Assembly (NCBI RefSeq): GCF_009910675.1
Contig: NZ_RSEJ01000020.1
Coordinates: 53,568 to 117,567, forward strand
DNA: 64,000 bases
Direction: 5' to 3'
Origin: Photobacterium alginatilyticum
GTDB lineage: Bacteria > Pseudomonadota > Gammaproteobacteria > Enterobacterales > Vibrionaceae
Positions 42,727 to 51,630 of this stretch are shown piece after piece (position 1 is the stretch's first letter; every line of letters begins with the position of its first letter). Below the pieces are notes generated by a model. That model was not told where the DNA came from. It searched no databases and worked only from the letters and a program-made list of their open reading frames with translations. The position numbers were made by a program, and so were the translations under genes.

Positions 42727-43701
42727 ATGGCTAGTAACGAATTTGACCTTATTGCTCGGTATTTTGAGCACCAGAATGTAAACCGCCGTGATGTCGCCTT
42801 GTCCATCGGTGATGATTGTGCCCTGCTGGAGGTGCCGGACGGCAGCCAGCTTGCCGTCAGCACAGACTCGCTGGTAGCAGGTACTCACTTTTTGGCTGAT
42901 GCTGACCCGGCGCTGGTGGCCCATAAGGCTTTGGCCTCGAACCTGAGTGATCTGGCAGCCATGGGGGCAATGCCGGCCTGGGTGTCACTGGCAATGACCT
43001 TGCCTTCTCCGGATGAAAGTTGGCTACGTCAGTTTTGCCAGGGCTTTTTTGCACTGGCTGACTATTACAATGTTCAGCTGGTGGGTGGCGATACCACCAA
43101 AGGGCCGCTGAGCATTACGATTACCGTGCATGGCTTTGTTCCCAAGGGGAAAGCCCTCACCCGCAGTGGGGCAAGCTCAGGTGACTGGGTCTATGTCACC
43201 GGTAATTTGGGGGATAGCGCCGCCGGGCTTGCCTTGCTGCTTGGCGAGAAGACGGTGAGTGATCCGCAGCTACAAAAGACCTTGCTTGAGCGTCATTACA
43301 AGGCGCAACCCCGGATTTTGGCCGGACAGGCACTGCGCGGGATAGCTTCGGCAGCCTTGGATATTTCTGACGGATTGATTTCTGATCTCGGCCACATACT
43401 GAAGCGTTCCGGGCTGGCAGCCAGCATCGATGTTGATAAACTGCCGCTGTCGCCGGAGCTGTGTTTGTTTGAGCCTGACAGGGACAAGGCCCTGCAGCTG
43501 GCGCTGGGCAGTGGCGAAGAATACGAGCTCTGCTTTACGGTTCCCGAGCAGAACCGTGGAGCAATCGATACGACTCTGGCACACTGTGGCGTCAAGGCGA
43601 GCTGTATCGGTCAGTTGCGCCCGGGCCGGGGGATCACGCTGATCAGGGCTGATCAGCCGCTTGACTGGCAGTTGCATGGCTATGATCATTTTGCGGAGTA
43701 G
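42727..43701 (+). CDS. thiL: Thiamine-monophosphate kinase
   Basis: A 324-residue enzyme of the PurM/ThiL fold that phosphorylates thiamine monophosphate to the diphosphate. Motifs: IGDDCALL, NLSDLAAMGA, GGDTTKGP and the C-terminal DISDGLISDLGHI. I start at ATG 42727 (MASNEFDLIARYF, like E. coli); the frame opens at TTG 42715. Followed by pgpA three bases after the stop. ThiI at 51.6 kb is another thiamine gene in the window. Confidence 0.95.
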   Translation: MASNEFDLIARYFEHQNVNRRDVALSIGDDCALLEVPDGSQLAVSTDSLVAGTHFLADADPALVAHKALASNLSDLAAMGAMPAWVSLAMTLPSPDESWLRQFCQGFFALADYYNVQLVGGDTTKGPLSITITVHGFVPKGKALTRSGASSGDWVYVTGNLGDSAAGLALLLGEKTVSDPQLQKTLLERHYKAQPRILAGQALRGIASAALDISDGLISDLGHILKRSGLAASIDVDKLPLSPELCLFEPDRDKALQLALGSGEEYELCFTVPEQNRGAIDTTLAHCGVKASCIGQLRPGRGITLIRADQPLDWQLHGYDHFAE

Positions 43702-43704
43702 TAA

Positions 43705-44190
43705 GTGGGAAATCCTAAAGAGAATATCAACCTGACAAACCCTTGGCATTTGCTGGCAACGGGGTTCGGTAGTGGCTTGTCACCAATCATACCGGGAACC
43801 ATGGGCACTGTGGCGGCCATCCCTTTTTATCTATTGATGGTTAAGCTCCCTTTTGCGGCTTATCTGGTTATCACGGTTGTCGCGGCGCTGGTCGGCATTA
43901 TTATTTGTCAGAAAACCTCGGATGATATGGGGGTTCACGACCACGGCAGCATCGTCTGGGATGAGTTTGTCGGTTTTTGGATCACCATGGCGGTAGCCCC
44001 GGTAGCGAGCTGGGAATGGGTACTGACAGGTTTTGTCCTGTTCCGTTTCTTTGATATGGTCAAACCGTGGCCGATCAGCTGGTTGGATAAACATGTCCAT
44101 GGCGGTTTGGGGATCATGGTAGATGATATCCTGGCAGGCTTTATGGCAATGATCGCCCTGTGGGGAGTGGGTTACTGGATGGGCTGGTAG
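43705..44190 (+). CDS. pgpA: Phosphatidylglycerophosphatase A
   Basis: A 161-residue inner-membrane phosphatase that makes phosphatidylglycerol from its phosphate form. Family motifs are GFGSGLSPIIPGTMGT, MGVHDHGSIVWDEFVGFW and DDILAG. The start is GTG 43705, with GGAG upstream in the end of thiL. The order nusB-thiL-pgpA is the same as in E. coli. Confidence 0.94.
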   Translation: MGNPKENINLTNPWHLLATGFGSGLSPIIPGTMGTVAAIPFYLLMVKLPFAAYLVITVVAALVGIIICQKTSDDMGVHDHGSIVWDEFVGFWITMAVAPVASWEWVLTGFVLFRFFDMVKPWPISWLDKHVHGGLGIMVDDILAGFMAMIALWGVGYWMGW

Positions 44191-44222
44191 AGCAAGCCTG
44201 TAGCCTGATAAACGGAAATGAT

Positions 44223-44249
44223 GAGCCGCGCAATAGCGCGGCTTTTTTG
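44223..44249 (+). terminator. Terminator after pgpA
   Basis: AGCCGCGC, an AATA loop, GCGCGGCT and six Ts. Confidence 0.9.
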
Positions 44250-44333
44250 TATATAAACCGGCTTTAAATCAACCCGCTAAAAATTGTTCGTCTAGGCTTT
44301 ATTAAGGTTTTCAGAACAATTAAGTGGTGAGCT

Positions 44334-46466
44334 ATGCCGTGGCGCGGGTTGGGGTTAGTTGCAGGGTTATTGTTGGCCTATCAGGCTAATGCGCAGGTTT
44401 ATCCCTCGACAGGGGTGGCCTGGGTGTTGCCGGGAAGCTGGGATGAGCCATTGGCTACATCGTTCTTCAACACGGCGCAGGACGTGAAGGACTGGGAGGC
44501 AAGCCATGCGGATATTATTTTTGGCGGTATGCAGGATGTTGGTGTTAACCGCCAGACCGTTGCGATGGGGTATATCTATAGCCAGAAGCTGGACTGTCGG
44601 CCGGGAAAACAGTCGGCATGGTTAAGTAAACAGGCTGCACTGGCCGGGATTGACATGGAAGACGGTTTCATGCATTTTGCCGAAGATACCCTGCTAGCGG
44701 CAGATAAGCCGAGCTCCGGCTTGGATTATCTGCTCAAAGGCCAGCCCTATCACTTGCTGCTGGTTCGTAATAATCAGTTCTCTACTGCGCGTTTGCCGCT
44801 GACTCTTCAGCCGGGCGACGAGGTGATCCTCTTCTCTTCCTACCCGTTTGATGCCCTTGAGCTTGTTGCTGACGGCTCGCCTTTGTTAAAACGCAATCTG
44901 ACCGATGAGAAGGGAAATGTGGCAGTCTGGAAAAAGACTAAGGTTGACTGGTCCCAGTCCGATCCAGATATCGTTTCCGGGCCGTTGTCTGGCTCCCAAG
45001 GAGGAAGCTCTCAAGGGAAAAAAATACTGACTGGCTATCTTGAGCATAAAGACCTCTGGCACAGTGCATGGCCGTATTACCAGCAACGTAAACTCAACAG
45101 CGGAAATATTGGCTTGGATAACGGCCTAAAGACATGGATGGTTAAGCTCGCCTGGCCGGAAGAGGCTCGGCTCAGTGCACTACGTATAAAACCTTGGCTG
45201 CAGCTCGATGCCAAGCAGTTGCGGATCCCCGGCTGGGATAGTGCCAATGATCAGGACGGTGACGGGTATGTGAGTGCTACCGAGTTTAGTGAACGTCCCA
45301 ATACCAAGGCCAGTGCCCGGTTCAGGCATCAGGCTCGCCTGATACCGGCCAGCAATATGTGGCCGGGTACCTGCTGGTACCGAGTAAGTTTTGTCAACGA
45401 TGCTTTTAATGACGTGCATGCCAACTGGTACCGTCATGACTGGCAGCGGCAGGGGCTAAGCGGGGCATACAATGATGATATGGCCAAGCTGCTCGACAGC
45501 AATCAGTTCAGTGTCCTCGAGGGCGGGCTGCTCAGTGAACTGCCGCTTAAGGCAGGAACGACAGACGCGGCAACAGAGTATGCCAAGCAACTGGCTGATT
45601 TCTTGCTTCAGGTGAAAAAGAAAACGCAAACCACCTGGCTGGCTGCGAATATCTCGGAGATCAACCTCTGGCATTATTCGGTATGGCCGGTGCAGTTGCG
45701 GGATGTCATTGATCTCTGGTTGCGGGAGCACTACCTCACCCCGGCGATGGGCTTGCAGAGGATGCAGCGTGCCTGGGAGACTTTTGCGTTGGCCAAGGCT
45801 GGTGATAAGAGTGTCATCATGGCGTCGGTGAAAGGGGGACGCAGCGAGCTGGCCCCCTCTTCTGATCTTGCCTGGCAGCGGGATATAGAAACCGGGCTGG
45901 CCCAATACTACTTTTTTAACCTGCCCGGCTATACCTTCTTCCATAGCTGGAACCAAACTTATTTTTATGGCAGCGGCAATACGACGTTGCGTAACTGGTA
46001 CCGCCAGGGGGTACCCAAAAACTGGGTTTACCAGCCGACGGGGATGTTGGAAATTGATATCGGCCGGCCAGTTAATATCCCTAAAGGGCACAAGGCGGTG
46101 ATCTGGGAAAACAAGGGCGACAAGGCAAAAACATCGGCATCGATGATATCGGATATTGCGCTGAAACCGGCAAACTGGTTCTGGCTTTACCGCTCGGGCT
46201 GGTTTGGCGATTTTCCCCGGGAAGGCGTGATTGCACGCCGTTACAGCGAAGGCTTGGTTGTTTACCGGGCTGTTAAGGAAAGAAACCAGAAAGGCTTTTT
46301 GCTGGCCAAACCCATGCGGATATCCCTGCCGGGAGAATATCAGCGGATAAATTATGACGGTTCGCTGGGGGAGCCTCTGCGCTATATCGAGCTGGGAGGT
46401 TACGAGGGGGCGGTACTGAAAAAGGTTCCCTGGCCCAATGTGACGGTGGCTGGGGATAGCTTCTAG
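44334..46466 (+). CDS. Large secreted EF-hand protein, possible glycoside-hydrolase-like barrel
   Basis: A 710-residue protein with a Sec signal peptide (about 1-20, cut after QANA). I do not recognise the family. Residues 306-317 (DQDGDGYVSATE) form a canonical 12-residue EF-hand calcium loop. Short hydrophobic strands alternate with helices before and after it (HADIIFGGM, TVAMGYIY, TTWLAANISE, KSVIMASVKGG), suggesting a TIM barrel. The acidic NDDM at 380-383 sits at the end of such a strand, where glycosidase-like families keep a catalytic Asp. An all-beta segment lies near the C-terminus. This is inference from layout only. Single gene with terminators on both sides. Confidence 0.5.
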   Translation: MPWRGLGLVAGLLLAYQANAQVYPSTGVAWVLPGSWDEPLATSFFNTAQDVKDWEASHADIIFGGMQDVGVNRQTVAMGYIYSQKLDCRPGKQSAWLSKQAALAGIDMEDGFMHFAEDTLLAADKPSSGLDYLLKGQPYHLLLVRNNQFSTARLPLTLQPGDEVILFSSYPFDALELVADGSPLLKRNLTDEKGNVAVWKKTKVDWSQSDPDIVSGPLSGSQGGSSQGKKILTGYLEHKDLWHSAWPYYQQRKLNSGNIGLDNGLKTWMVKLAWPEEARLSALRIKPWLQLDAKQLRIPGWDSANDQDGDGYVSATEFSERPNTKASARFRHQARLIPASNMWPGTCWYRVSFVNDAFNDVHANWYRHDWQRQGLSGAYNDDMAKLLDSNQFSVLEGGLLSELPLKAGTTDAATEYAKQLADFLLQVKKKTQTTWLAANISEINLWHYSVWPVQLRDVIDLWLREHYLTPAMGLQRMQRAWETFALAKAGDKSVIMASVKGGRSELAPSSDLAWQRDIETGLAQYYFFNLPGYTFFHSWNQTYFYGSGNTTLRNWYRQGVPKNWVYQPTGMLEIDIGRPVNIPKGHKAVIWENKGDKAKTSASMISDIALKPANWFWLYRSGWFGDFPREGVIARRYSEGLVVYRAVKERNQKGFLLAKPMRISLPGEYQRINYDGSLGEPLRYIELGGYEGAVLKKVPWPNVTVAGDSF

Positions 46467-46471
46467 AATAT

Positions 46472-46511
46472 GGACCCGGGTGCCAGGAAAAGGCGCCGGG
46501 TCCGGTTTTTT
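46472..46511 (+). terminator. Terminator after the EF-hand protein gene
   Basis: GGACCCGG...GCC and GGC...CCGGGTCC form a long, slightly bulged stem ending in GGTTTTTT. It lies between convergent genes. Confidence 0.7.
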
Positions 46512-46544
46512 GCTTGCAGGGCTTAGATTGCTAGTTTCTCGTTA

Positions 46545-48404
46545 CTAATCAAGGTAGGCTTTGATTTGCTTCTCAATGCCTGGGCCATCAATTTCAAGTA
46601 GGGCATGGAGTTCCGCCTGAGTGCCTTGCTCGATAAAGCGATCCGGCAGGCCGATATTCAGTACCGGCTTGAGCACTTTTTGCTTCATCAGAAACTCGTT
46701 CACACCGCTACCGGCACCACCGGCAATGGCATTTTCCTCGACGGTGATCAAGGTGTCGTGGGTCGCCGCCAGCTCCAGGATCAATGCTTCGTCAAGAGGC
46801 TTGACGAAACGCATATCGGCCACGGTCGCGTTAAGGTTTTCAGCTGCTTCGAGCGCATAGCTCAGGGTGGTTCCGAAATTGAGGATAGCGATCTTCTCAC
46901 CCTGACGGCGAACAATCCCTTTCCCTATCTCCAGAGCGTTCATTTTACGATTCGGCACGATGCCGGTACCGCTGCCGCGCGGGTAGCGTACCGCACTCGG
47001 CCCCTGGTGCTGGTGGCCGGTATAGAGCATCTGGCGACATTCGTTTTCGTCACTTGGCGCCATGATCACCATATTGGGGATACAGCGCATGAAGCTCAGA
47101 TCAAACGAGCCTTGGTGCGTCTGCCCGTCGGCACCGACCAGACCGCCACGGTCAATGGCAAACATCACCGGTAAATCCATGATCGCGATATCGTGGATCA
47201 GCTGATCATAGCCGCGCTGCAAGAAGGTCGAATAGATGGCAACAACCGGGTGGTAGCCACCGATAGCCATGCCTGTTGCCAGAGTAACGGCATGTTGCTC
47301 GGCAATGGCAACATCAAAGTACTGCTCGGGGAACGTTTTCGAGAACCGAACCATGCCAGAGCCTTCACGCATGGCCGGGGTAATGGCCATTAGCTTGCTG
47401 TCCTGCTCGGCCATATCGCACAGCCAGTCGCCAAAGATATTGGAGAACGTTGGCTGGCTTTTGGTTTTCGGAATCGGGTTCTGGGTCAGATCAAATTTAG
47501 GTACGGCGTGATAGTTAATCGGATCCGCTTCGGCCGGGGCATAGCCCTTACCTTTCTTGGTCATTATATGAAGGAACTGCGGTCCTTTGAGGTTGCGCAT
47601 GTTCTTCAGGGTATTGACCAGCTCGTCAACGTCATGGCCATCGACAGGGCCGATATAATTAAAACCCAGTTCCTCGAACATAGTACCGGGAACAACCATG
47701 CCTTTAATGTGTTCCTCGGCGCGTTTGACCAGTTCCTTGATCGGCGGCGCACCAGACAGCACTTTCTTGCCGCCTTCACGAATGGTGGTATAGAGGCTAC
47801 CGGATAACAGGCGGGCAAGGTGGTTATTCATGGCACCGACGTTTTCCGAAATCGACATCTCGTTGTCGTTCAGGATCACTAGCATGTCCGAGTGAACATC
47901 ACCGGCATGGTTCATCGCTTCAAATGCCATCCCGGCGGTGATTGCACCGTCGCCGATCACGCTGACCACTTTTCGGCCGAGGCCTTCTTTTTCCGCGGCA
48001 ATCGCCATCCCCAATCCGGCACTGATCGAAGTCGAGGAGTGGCCGACGGAAAGAACGTCATATTCGCTCTCTTCACGCCATGGGAAGGGGTGGATCCCGT
48101 CTTTCTGACGGATCGTCGACATCGCCTCGCGGCGGCCGGTAAGAATTTTATGTGGGTATGCCTGGTGACCGACGTCCCAGATGAGGTGATCGAACGGTGT
48201 ATTGTAGACATAGTGCAGGGCAACCGTCAGCTCGACGGCACCAAGGCCGGAGGCAAAGTGACCGCTGCTTTGGCTTACTGACTTCAGTAAGTAGGTACGT
48301 AGCTCGTCGCAGACAGCAGGTAGGCTGTCGACTGGCAACAAGCGAAGTTCATCTGGAGTGTTTGCCAGAGCCAGATGAGGGTATTTTGAAATATCCAGTG
48401 TCAT
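46545..48404 (-). CDS. dxs: 1-deoxy-D-xylulose-5-phosphate synthase
   Basis: A 619-residue thiamine-diphosphate enzyme, the first step of the MEP pathway. Motifs: GHQAYPHKILTGRR, the ThDP/Mg signature GDGAITAGMAFEAMNHAG...NDN, and the transketolase central region AIAEQHAVTLATGMA with the catalytic Glu. It is the last gene of xseB-ispA-dxs, 25 bases after ispA. Together with ispG (3.2 kb) it belongs to isoprenoid synthesis. Confidence 0.97.
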   Translation of the reverse strand: MTLDISKYPHLALANTPDELRLLPVDSLPAVCDELRTYLLKSVSQSSGHFASGLGAVELTVALHYVYNTPFDHLIWDVGHQAYPHKILTGRREAMSTIRQKDGIHPFPWREESEYDVLSVGHSSTSISAGLGMAIAAEKEGLGRKVVSVIGDGAITAGMAFEAMNHAGDVHSDMLVILNDNEMSISENVGAMNNHLARLLSGSLYTTIREGGKKVLSGAPPIKELVKRAEEHIKGMVVPGTMFEELGFNYIGPVDGHDVDELVNTLKNMRNLKGPQFLHIMTKKGKGYAPAEADPINYHAVPKFDLTQNPIPKTKSQPTFSNIFGDWLCDMAEQDSKLMAITPAMREGSGMVRFSKTFPEQYFDVAIAEQHAVTLATGMAIGGYHPVVAIYSTFLQRGYDQLIHDIAIMDLPVMFAIDRGGLVGADGQTHQGSFDLSFMRCIPNMVIMAPSDENECRQMLYTGHQHQGPSAVRYPRGSGTGIVPNRKMNALEIGKGIVRRQGEKIAILNFGTTLSYALEAAENLNATVADMRFVKPLDEALILELAATHDTLITVEENAIAGGAGSGVNEFLMKQKVLKPVLNIGLPDRFIEQGTQAELHALLEIDGPGIEKQIKAYLD

Positions 48405-48429
48405 AACATTTCGGCGCTTTTACTGTTTT

Positions 48430-49341
48430 TTAGTTATTGCGCTCGATGACGTATCGGGCAAAAACTTCTAATTGGTCTGTATTGTAGGGTATTGCGTCCA
48501 ATGCTTGTAGCGCTTCTTGATAAAGTTGCTGAGCTTTTTGCTTCGCACCTTCCAATCCGAGCAAGGCCGGGTAGGTACTTTTTTCCAGTTCGAGATCGGA
48601 ACCTTGCGGTTTGCCCAAGGTTTCTGTGTCGCTGGTAACGTCCAGAATATCGTCCTGAACCTGGAAGGCCAGGCCGATAGCATCCGCATATTGGTTGAGC
48701 TGAGGCAGTATCTCGGCACCTTTGTCACCGGCGGCAAGTGCCCCGAGGCGAATCGCACAGCGGATCAAGGCGCCGGTTTTATGCTTGTGGATGGTTTCCA
48801 GCTCCTGCAGCGTGACATCCTGTCCCTCTGCCGCCAGATCCAGTGCCTGTCCCATACACATCCCGGCCGCGCCTGATGCCTGTGCCAGCTCCCTGACCAT
48901 CTGGATGCGGTATGTTTCTCCGCCTTCGCTCAAGGGACCGGTTGCCAGAATTTCAAAAGCCAGCGTCTGCAGCGAGTCGCCCGCCAGAATGGCTGTCGCC
49001 TCGTCAAAGGCAATATGGCAGGTCGGCTGACCACGGCGCAAGTCATCGTTGTCCATCGCCGGCAGATCGTCATGAATTAACGAATACGCATGAATGCATT
49101 CCACTGCCGCCGCTGGAGTATCTAGATTAGCACAATCAGCACCAAGCATCTGACCTGTTACATAGGTCAGGAAAGGGCGAGCACGTTTGCCACCCAGCAA
49201 CGTACCGTGCTTCATGGCCTCGATGAGAGGCTGTTCAGCGTACGGCTGCGACAAGATCCATTGTGCCAGTTGCTGGTTATTACGCTGCTGGTAATACTGC
49301 AGAGACTGTGACAGGGAAGTGTTTTTATTCATTATCGGCAT
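48430..49341 (-). CDS. ispA: Farnesyl diphosphate synthase
   Basis: A 303-residue prenyltransferase joining IPP and DMAPP to geranyl- and farnesyl diphosphate. The two Asp-rich motifs are DDLPAMDNDDLRRG and DDILD (in FQVQDDILDVTSD). GGKRARPFL is the substrate-binding stretch. Start ATG 49341 overlaps the end of xseB; ATG 49332 is an alternative. Neither has a clear ribosome-binding site, so translation is probably coupled. Confidence 0.95.
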   Translation of the reverse strand: MPIMNKNTSLSQSLQYYQQRNNQQLAQWILSQPYAEQPLIEAMKHGTLLGGKRARPFLTYVTGQMLGADCANLDTPAAAVECIHAYSLIHDDLPAMDNDDLRRGQPTCHIAFDEATAILAGDSLQTLAFEILATGPLSEGGETYRIQMVRELAQASGAAGMCMGQALDLAAEGQDVTLQELETIHKHKTGALIRCAIRLGALAAGDKGAEILPQLNQYADAIGLAFQVQDDILDVTSDTETLGKPQGSDLELEKSTYPALLGLEGAKQKAQQLYQEALQALDAIPYNTDQLEVFARYVIERNN

Positions 49342-49567
49342 CAAATTCAGTCAGGGGGGCTTCATCATCTGCCTGAAGCAGAATCTCTACTCGCTGCTCG
49401 GCCTGAGTCAGTTTTTGCTGGCTGCTACGGGCAAGCGCAATGCCACGCTCAAATTTCTTCAGCGCATCTTCGAGCGCAATGTCACCGGATTCCAGCTCAT
49501 TTACGATGCTGTCTAGTTCGTCCAGTGCGGCTTCAAACGCCATATTTTCAGGTTTTTTAGCTGCCAT
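49325..49567 (-). CDS. xseB: Exodeoxyribonuclease VII small subunit
   Basis: An 80-residue helical subunit that binds XseA in several copies. FEAALDELDSIVNELESGDIALEDALKKFERGI is the family pattern. First gene of xseB-ispA-dxs, overlapping ispA by 17 bases. The 210 bases between it and pomA contain a CACAG-GATT-CTGTG inverted repeat (49633-49646) and must hold both divergent promoters. Confidence 0.94.
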   Translation of the reverse strand: MAAKKPENMAFEAALDELDSIVNELESGDIALEDALKKFERGIALARSSQQKLTQAEQRVEILLQADDEAPLTEFDADNE

Positions 49568-49779
49568 AAAGGGTTCACTATGATTTAAGTGCAGGAAAAA
49601 TAACGTAGAGAGTTTACAGCGTCAAATTATGTCACAGGATTCTGTGTCGCCAACAGTTATTTTCGAGTTTTGCTGTCAAGAAAGCTAAATCAAAATTCAA
49701 TGGTGCCGATATAGTCTGAGTTGGTTAGAATAGCCACAGAAATCATTTTGGCTACGTGTCGCAAGTTGGAGAATTACCG

Positions 49780-50541
49780 GTGGATTTGGCTACCCTCATA
49801 GGTTTAATCGGGTCATTTGCCTTCGTTATCATGGCGATGGTACTGGGCGGTAGTATCAGTATGTTCATTGATACGCAGTCGATTTTGATCGTATTTTGTG
49901 GCTCGATGTTTGTTGCACTGATGCAATACAGTATCGGGCAGTTTTTCGGCGCTGCGAAAATTGCCGCCAAGGCCTTTATGTTCAAGACGGACAACCCTGA
50001 AGACTTGATTGCCAAAGTGGTCGAGATGGCCGATGCGGCCCGTAAGGGCGGTTTTCTTGCGCTGGAAGAAATGGAAGTGGAAAACTCCTTCTTGCGCAAA
50101 GGTATCGATTTGCTGGTTGACGGTCATGATGCCGACGTGGTCCGGGCAACCTTGCAGAAAGATATTGCCCTGACCAACGAGCGTCATGAGCTGGGGGCGG
50201 GTATTTTCAAGGCCCTCGGCGATGTGGCGCCGGCGATGGGGATGATCGGTACGCTGATCGGTCTGGTTGCGATGCTGTCCAACATGGATGATCCCAAGTC
50301 GATTGGCCCGGCGATGGCCGTTGCCCTTTTGACCACGCTCTACGGTGCGGTTCTGGCGAACATGGTGATGCTGCCGATTGCCGCCAAGCTTGAGCTGCGC
50401 AAGGATGAAGAAAAGCTGAACCGTCGCCTTATCCTCGACGGGGTGCTGGCTATTCAGGACGGCCAGAACCCGCGGGTGATTGACGGCTACCTGAAAAACT
50501 ATCTGAACGAGAAGAAACGTAGCATCGACGGCGACGAGTAA
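49780..50541 (+). CDS. pomA: Flagellar stator protein PomA (sodium-driven)
   Basis: A 253-residue inner-membrane protein with four transmembrane helices, part of the Na+-driven stator with PomB. It turns the polar flagellum. Conserved parts include the N-terminal DLATLIGLIGSFAFVIMAM, the cytoplasmic loop, and the third/fourth helices (GDVAPAMGMIGTLIGLVAML, TTLYGAVLANMV). I start at GTG 49780, eight bases after GGAG, giving exactly the length I recall for Vibrio PomA. Pairs with pomB 11 bases downstream. Confidence 0.96.
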   Translation: MDLATLIGLIGSFAFVIMAMVLGGSISMFIDTQSILIVFCGSMFVALMQYSIGQFFGAAKIAAKAFMFKTDNPEDLIAKVVEMADAARKGGFLALEEMEVENSFLRKGIDLLVDGHDADVVRATLQKDIALTNERHELGAGIFKALGDVAPAMGMIGTLIGLVAMLSNMDDPKSIGPAMAVALLTTLYGAVLANMVMLPIAAKLELRKDEEKLNRRLILDGVLAIQDGQNPRVIDGYLKNYLNEKKRSIDGDE

Positions 50542-50552
50542 CAGGAGGGACG

Positions 50553-51470
50553 ATGGAAGAAGAATGCAAATGTCCCCCCCCGGGGCTACCGGCCTGGATG
50601 GGTACCTTCGCCGACTTGATGTCACTGCTGATGTGTTTCTTTGTACTTCTGCTGTCCTTCTCGGAGATGGATGTACTGAAGTTTAAGCAAATTGCCGGCT
50701 CGATGAAGTTTGCTTTCGGTGTTCAGAATATGCTGGAAGTGAAAGATATTCCGAAAGGGACCAGCGTGATTGCCCAGGAGTTTCGTCCTGGGCGCCCGGA
50801 GCCGACGCCGATTGAAGTTATCATGCAGCAGACGATAGACATGACCCAGCGTTCGCTGGATTTTCATGAGGGCGAGTCCGACAGGGCTGGTGGTACCCAG
50901 CGCGACGCCGGCAAGATGACGGGCGGGCAGAGTGCTGACTTGTCGACCGAGCAGAAGCAGAACAGTGATTCTGAACTGTCGGAATCACAGGAGCAGCTGA
51001 TGGAAATCCTGCAGAAGGCGCTTGACCGTGAGATCCAGGACGGGGCGGTTGAAGTGGAAAGTTTCGGTCAGCAGGTGGTTATCCGGATCAAGGAGAAGGG
51101 ATCGTTCCCTGCCGGCTCTGCTTTCTTGCAGCCCAAATTCAGGCCGCTGGTGAGGCAGGTTGCCGATTTGGTCAAGGATGTGCCCGGCGTGATCCGTGTC
51201 TCCGGCCATACCGATAACCAGAAACTGGATTCTGAGCTATACCGTTCCAACTGGGATTTGTCGGCACAGCGCGCCGTGTCGGTTGCCCAGGAGATGGAAA
51301 AAGTGGATGGCTTCGAGCACAAGCGCCTGCGGGTGGTTGGGTTGGCCGATACAGCACCGCTGAACAACAACAAGACCGAGGCGCAACGCAAAGAAAACCG
51401 CCGGGTCGAGATTTCTATCATGCAGGGCGAACCCTATTATTCGGATGAAGTGCCTAGCGGCGAAAATTAA
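50553..51470 (+). CDS. pomB: Flagellar stator protein PomB (sodium-driven)
   Basis: A 305-residue protein with a short cytoplasmic end, one transmembrane helix (about 18-38), a flexible plug/linker and a C-terminal OmpA-like peptidoglycan-binding domain (about 150-290; RVSGHTDNQKLDSELY, LSAQRAVSVA). The ion-binding aspartate is Asp21 in TFADLMSLLMCFF. Two cysteines near the N-terminus (Cys5, Cys7) are noted. ATG after AGGAGGGACG. Together with pomA it indicates a Vibrio-type polar flagellum; the nqrA start at the window edge fits sodium energetics. Confidence 0.96.
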   Translation: MEEECKCPPPGLPAWMGTFADLMSLLMCFFVLLLSFSEMDVLKFKQIAGSMKFAFGVQNMLEVKDIPKGTSVIAQEFRPGRPEPTPIEVIMQQTIDMTQRSLDFHEGESDRAGGTQRDAGKMTGGQSADLSTEQKQNSDSELSESQEQLMEILQKALDREIQDGAVEVESFGQQVVIRIKEKGSFPAGSAFLQPKFRPLVRQVADLVKDVPGVIRVSGHTDNQKLDSELYRSNWDLSAQRAVSVAQEMEKVDGFEHKRLRVVGLADTAPLNNNKTEAQRKENRRVEISIMQGEPYYSDEVPSGEN

Positions 51471-51496
51471 GCCTACACTAAACCTAATAGTGGAAT

Positions 51497-51529
51497 GATA
51501 TACAGGGAAGGGAGCTCACCCTGTATATC
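51497..51529 (+). terminator. Hairpin after pomB
   Basis: GATATACAGGG pairs with CCCTGTATATC, 11 perfect pairs across an 11-base loop; U-tract weak (CTTGTTT). Confidence 0.55.
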
Positions 51530-51556
51530 CTTGTTTCAGCAACAGCCTGCTTGCTG

Positions 51557-51562
51557 TATAAT
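51557..51562 (+). promoter_or_regulatory. -10 element of a thiI promoter
   Basis: A TATAAT hexamer with TTCAGC 16 bases upstream as a poor -35. It follows the pomB hairpin and lies 68 bases before the thiI ATG. Confidence 0.5.
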
Positions 51563-51630
51563 CCGCGCCTTTGATCCCTTTAAGGATTAATCCTTTTGGT
51601 ATTGTTTGGCCCAGTGTAGCGAAGCGTGTT

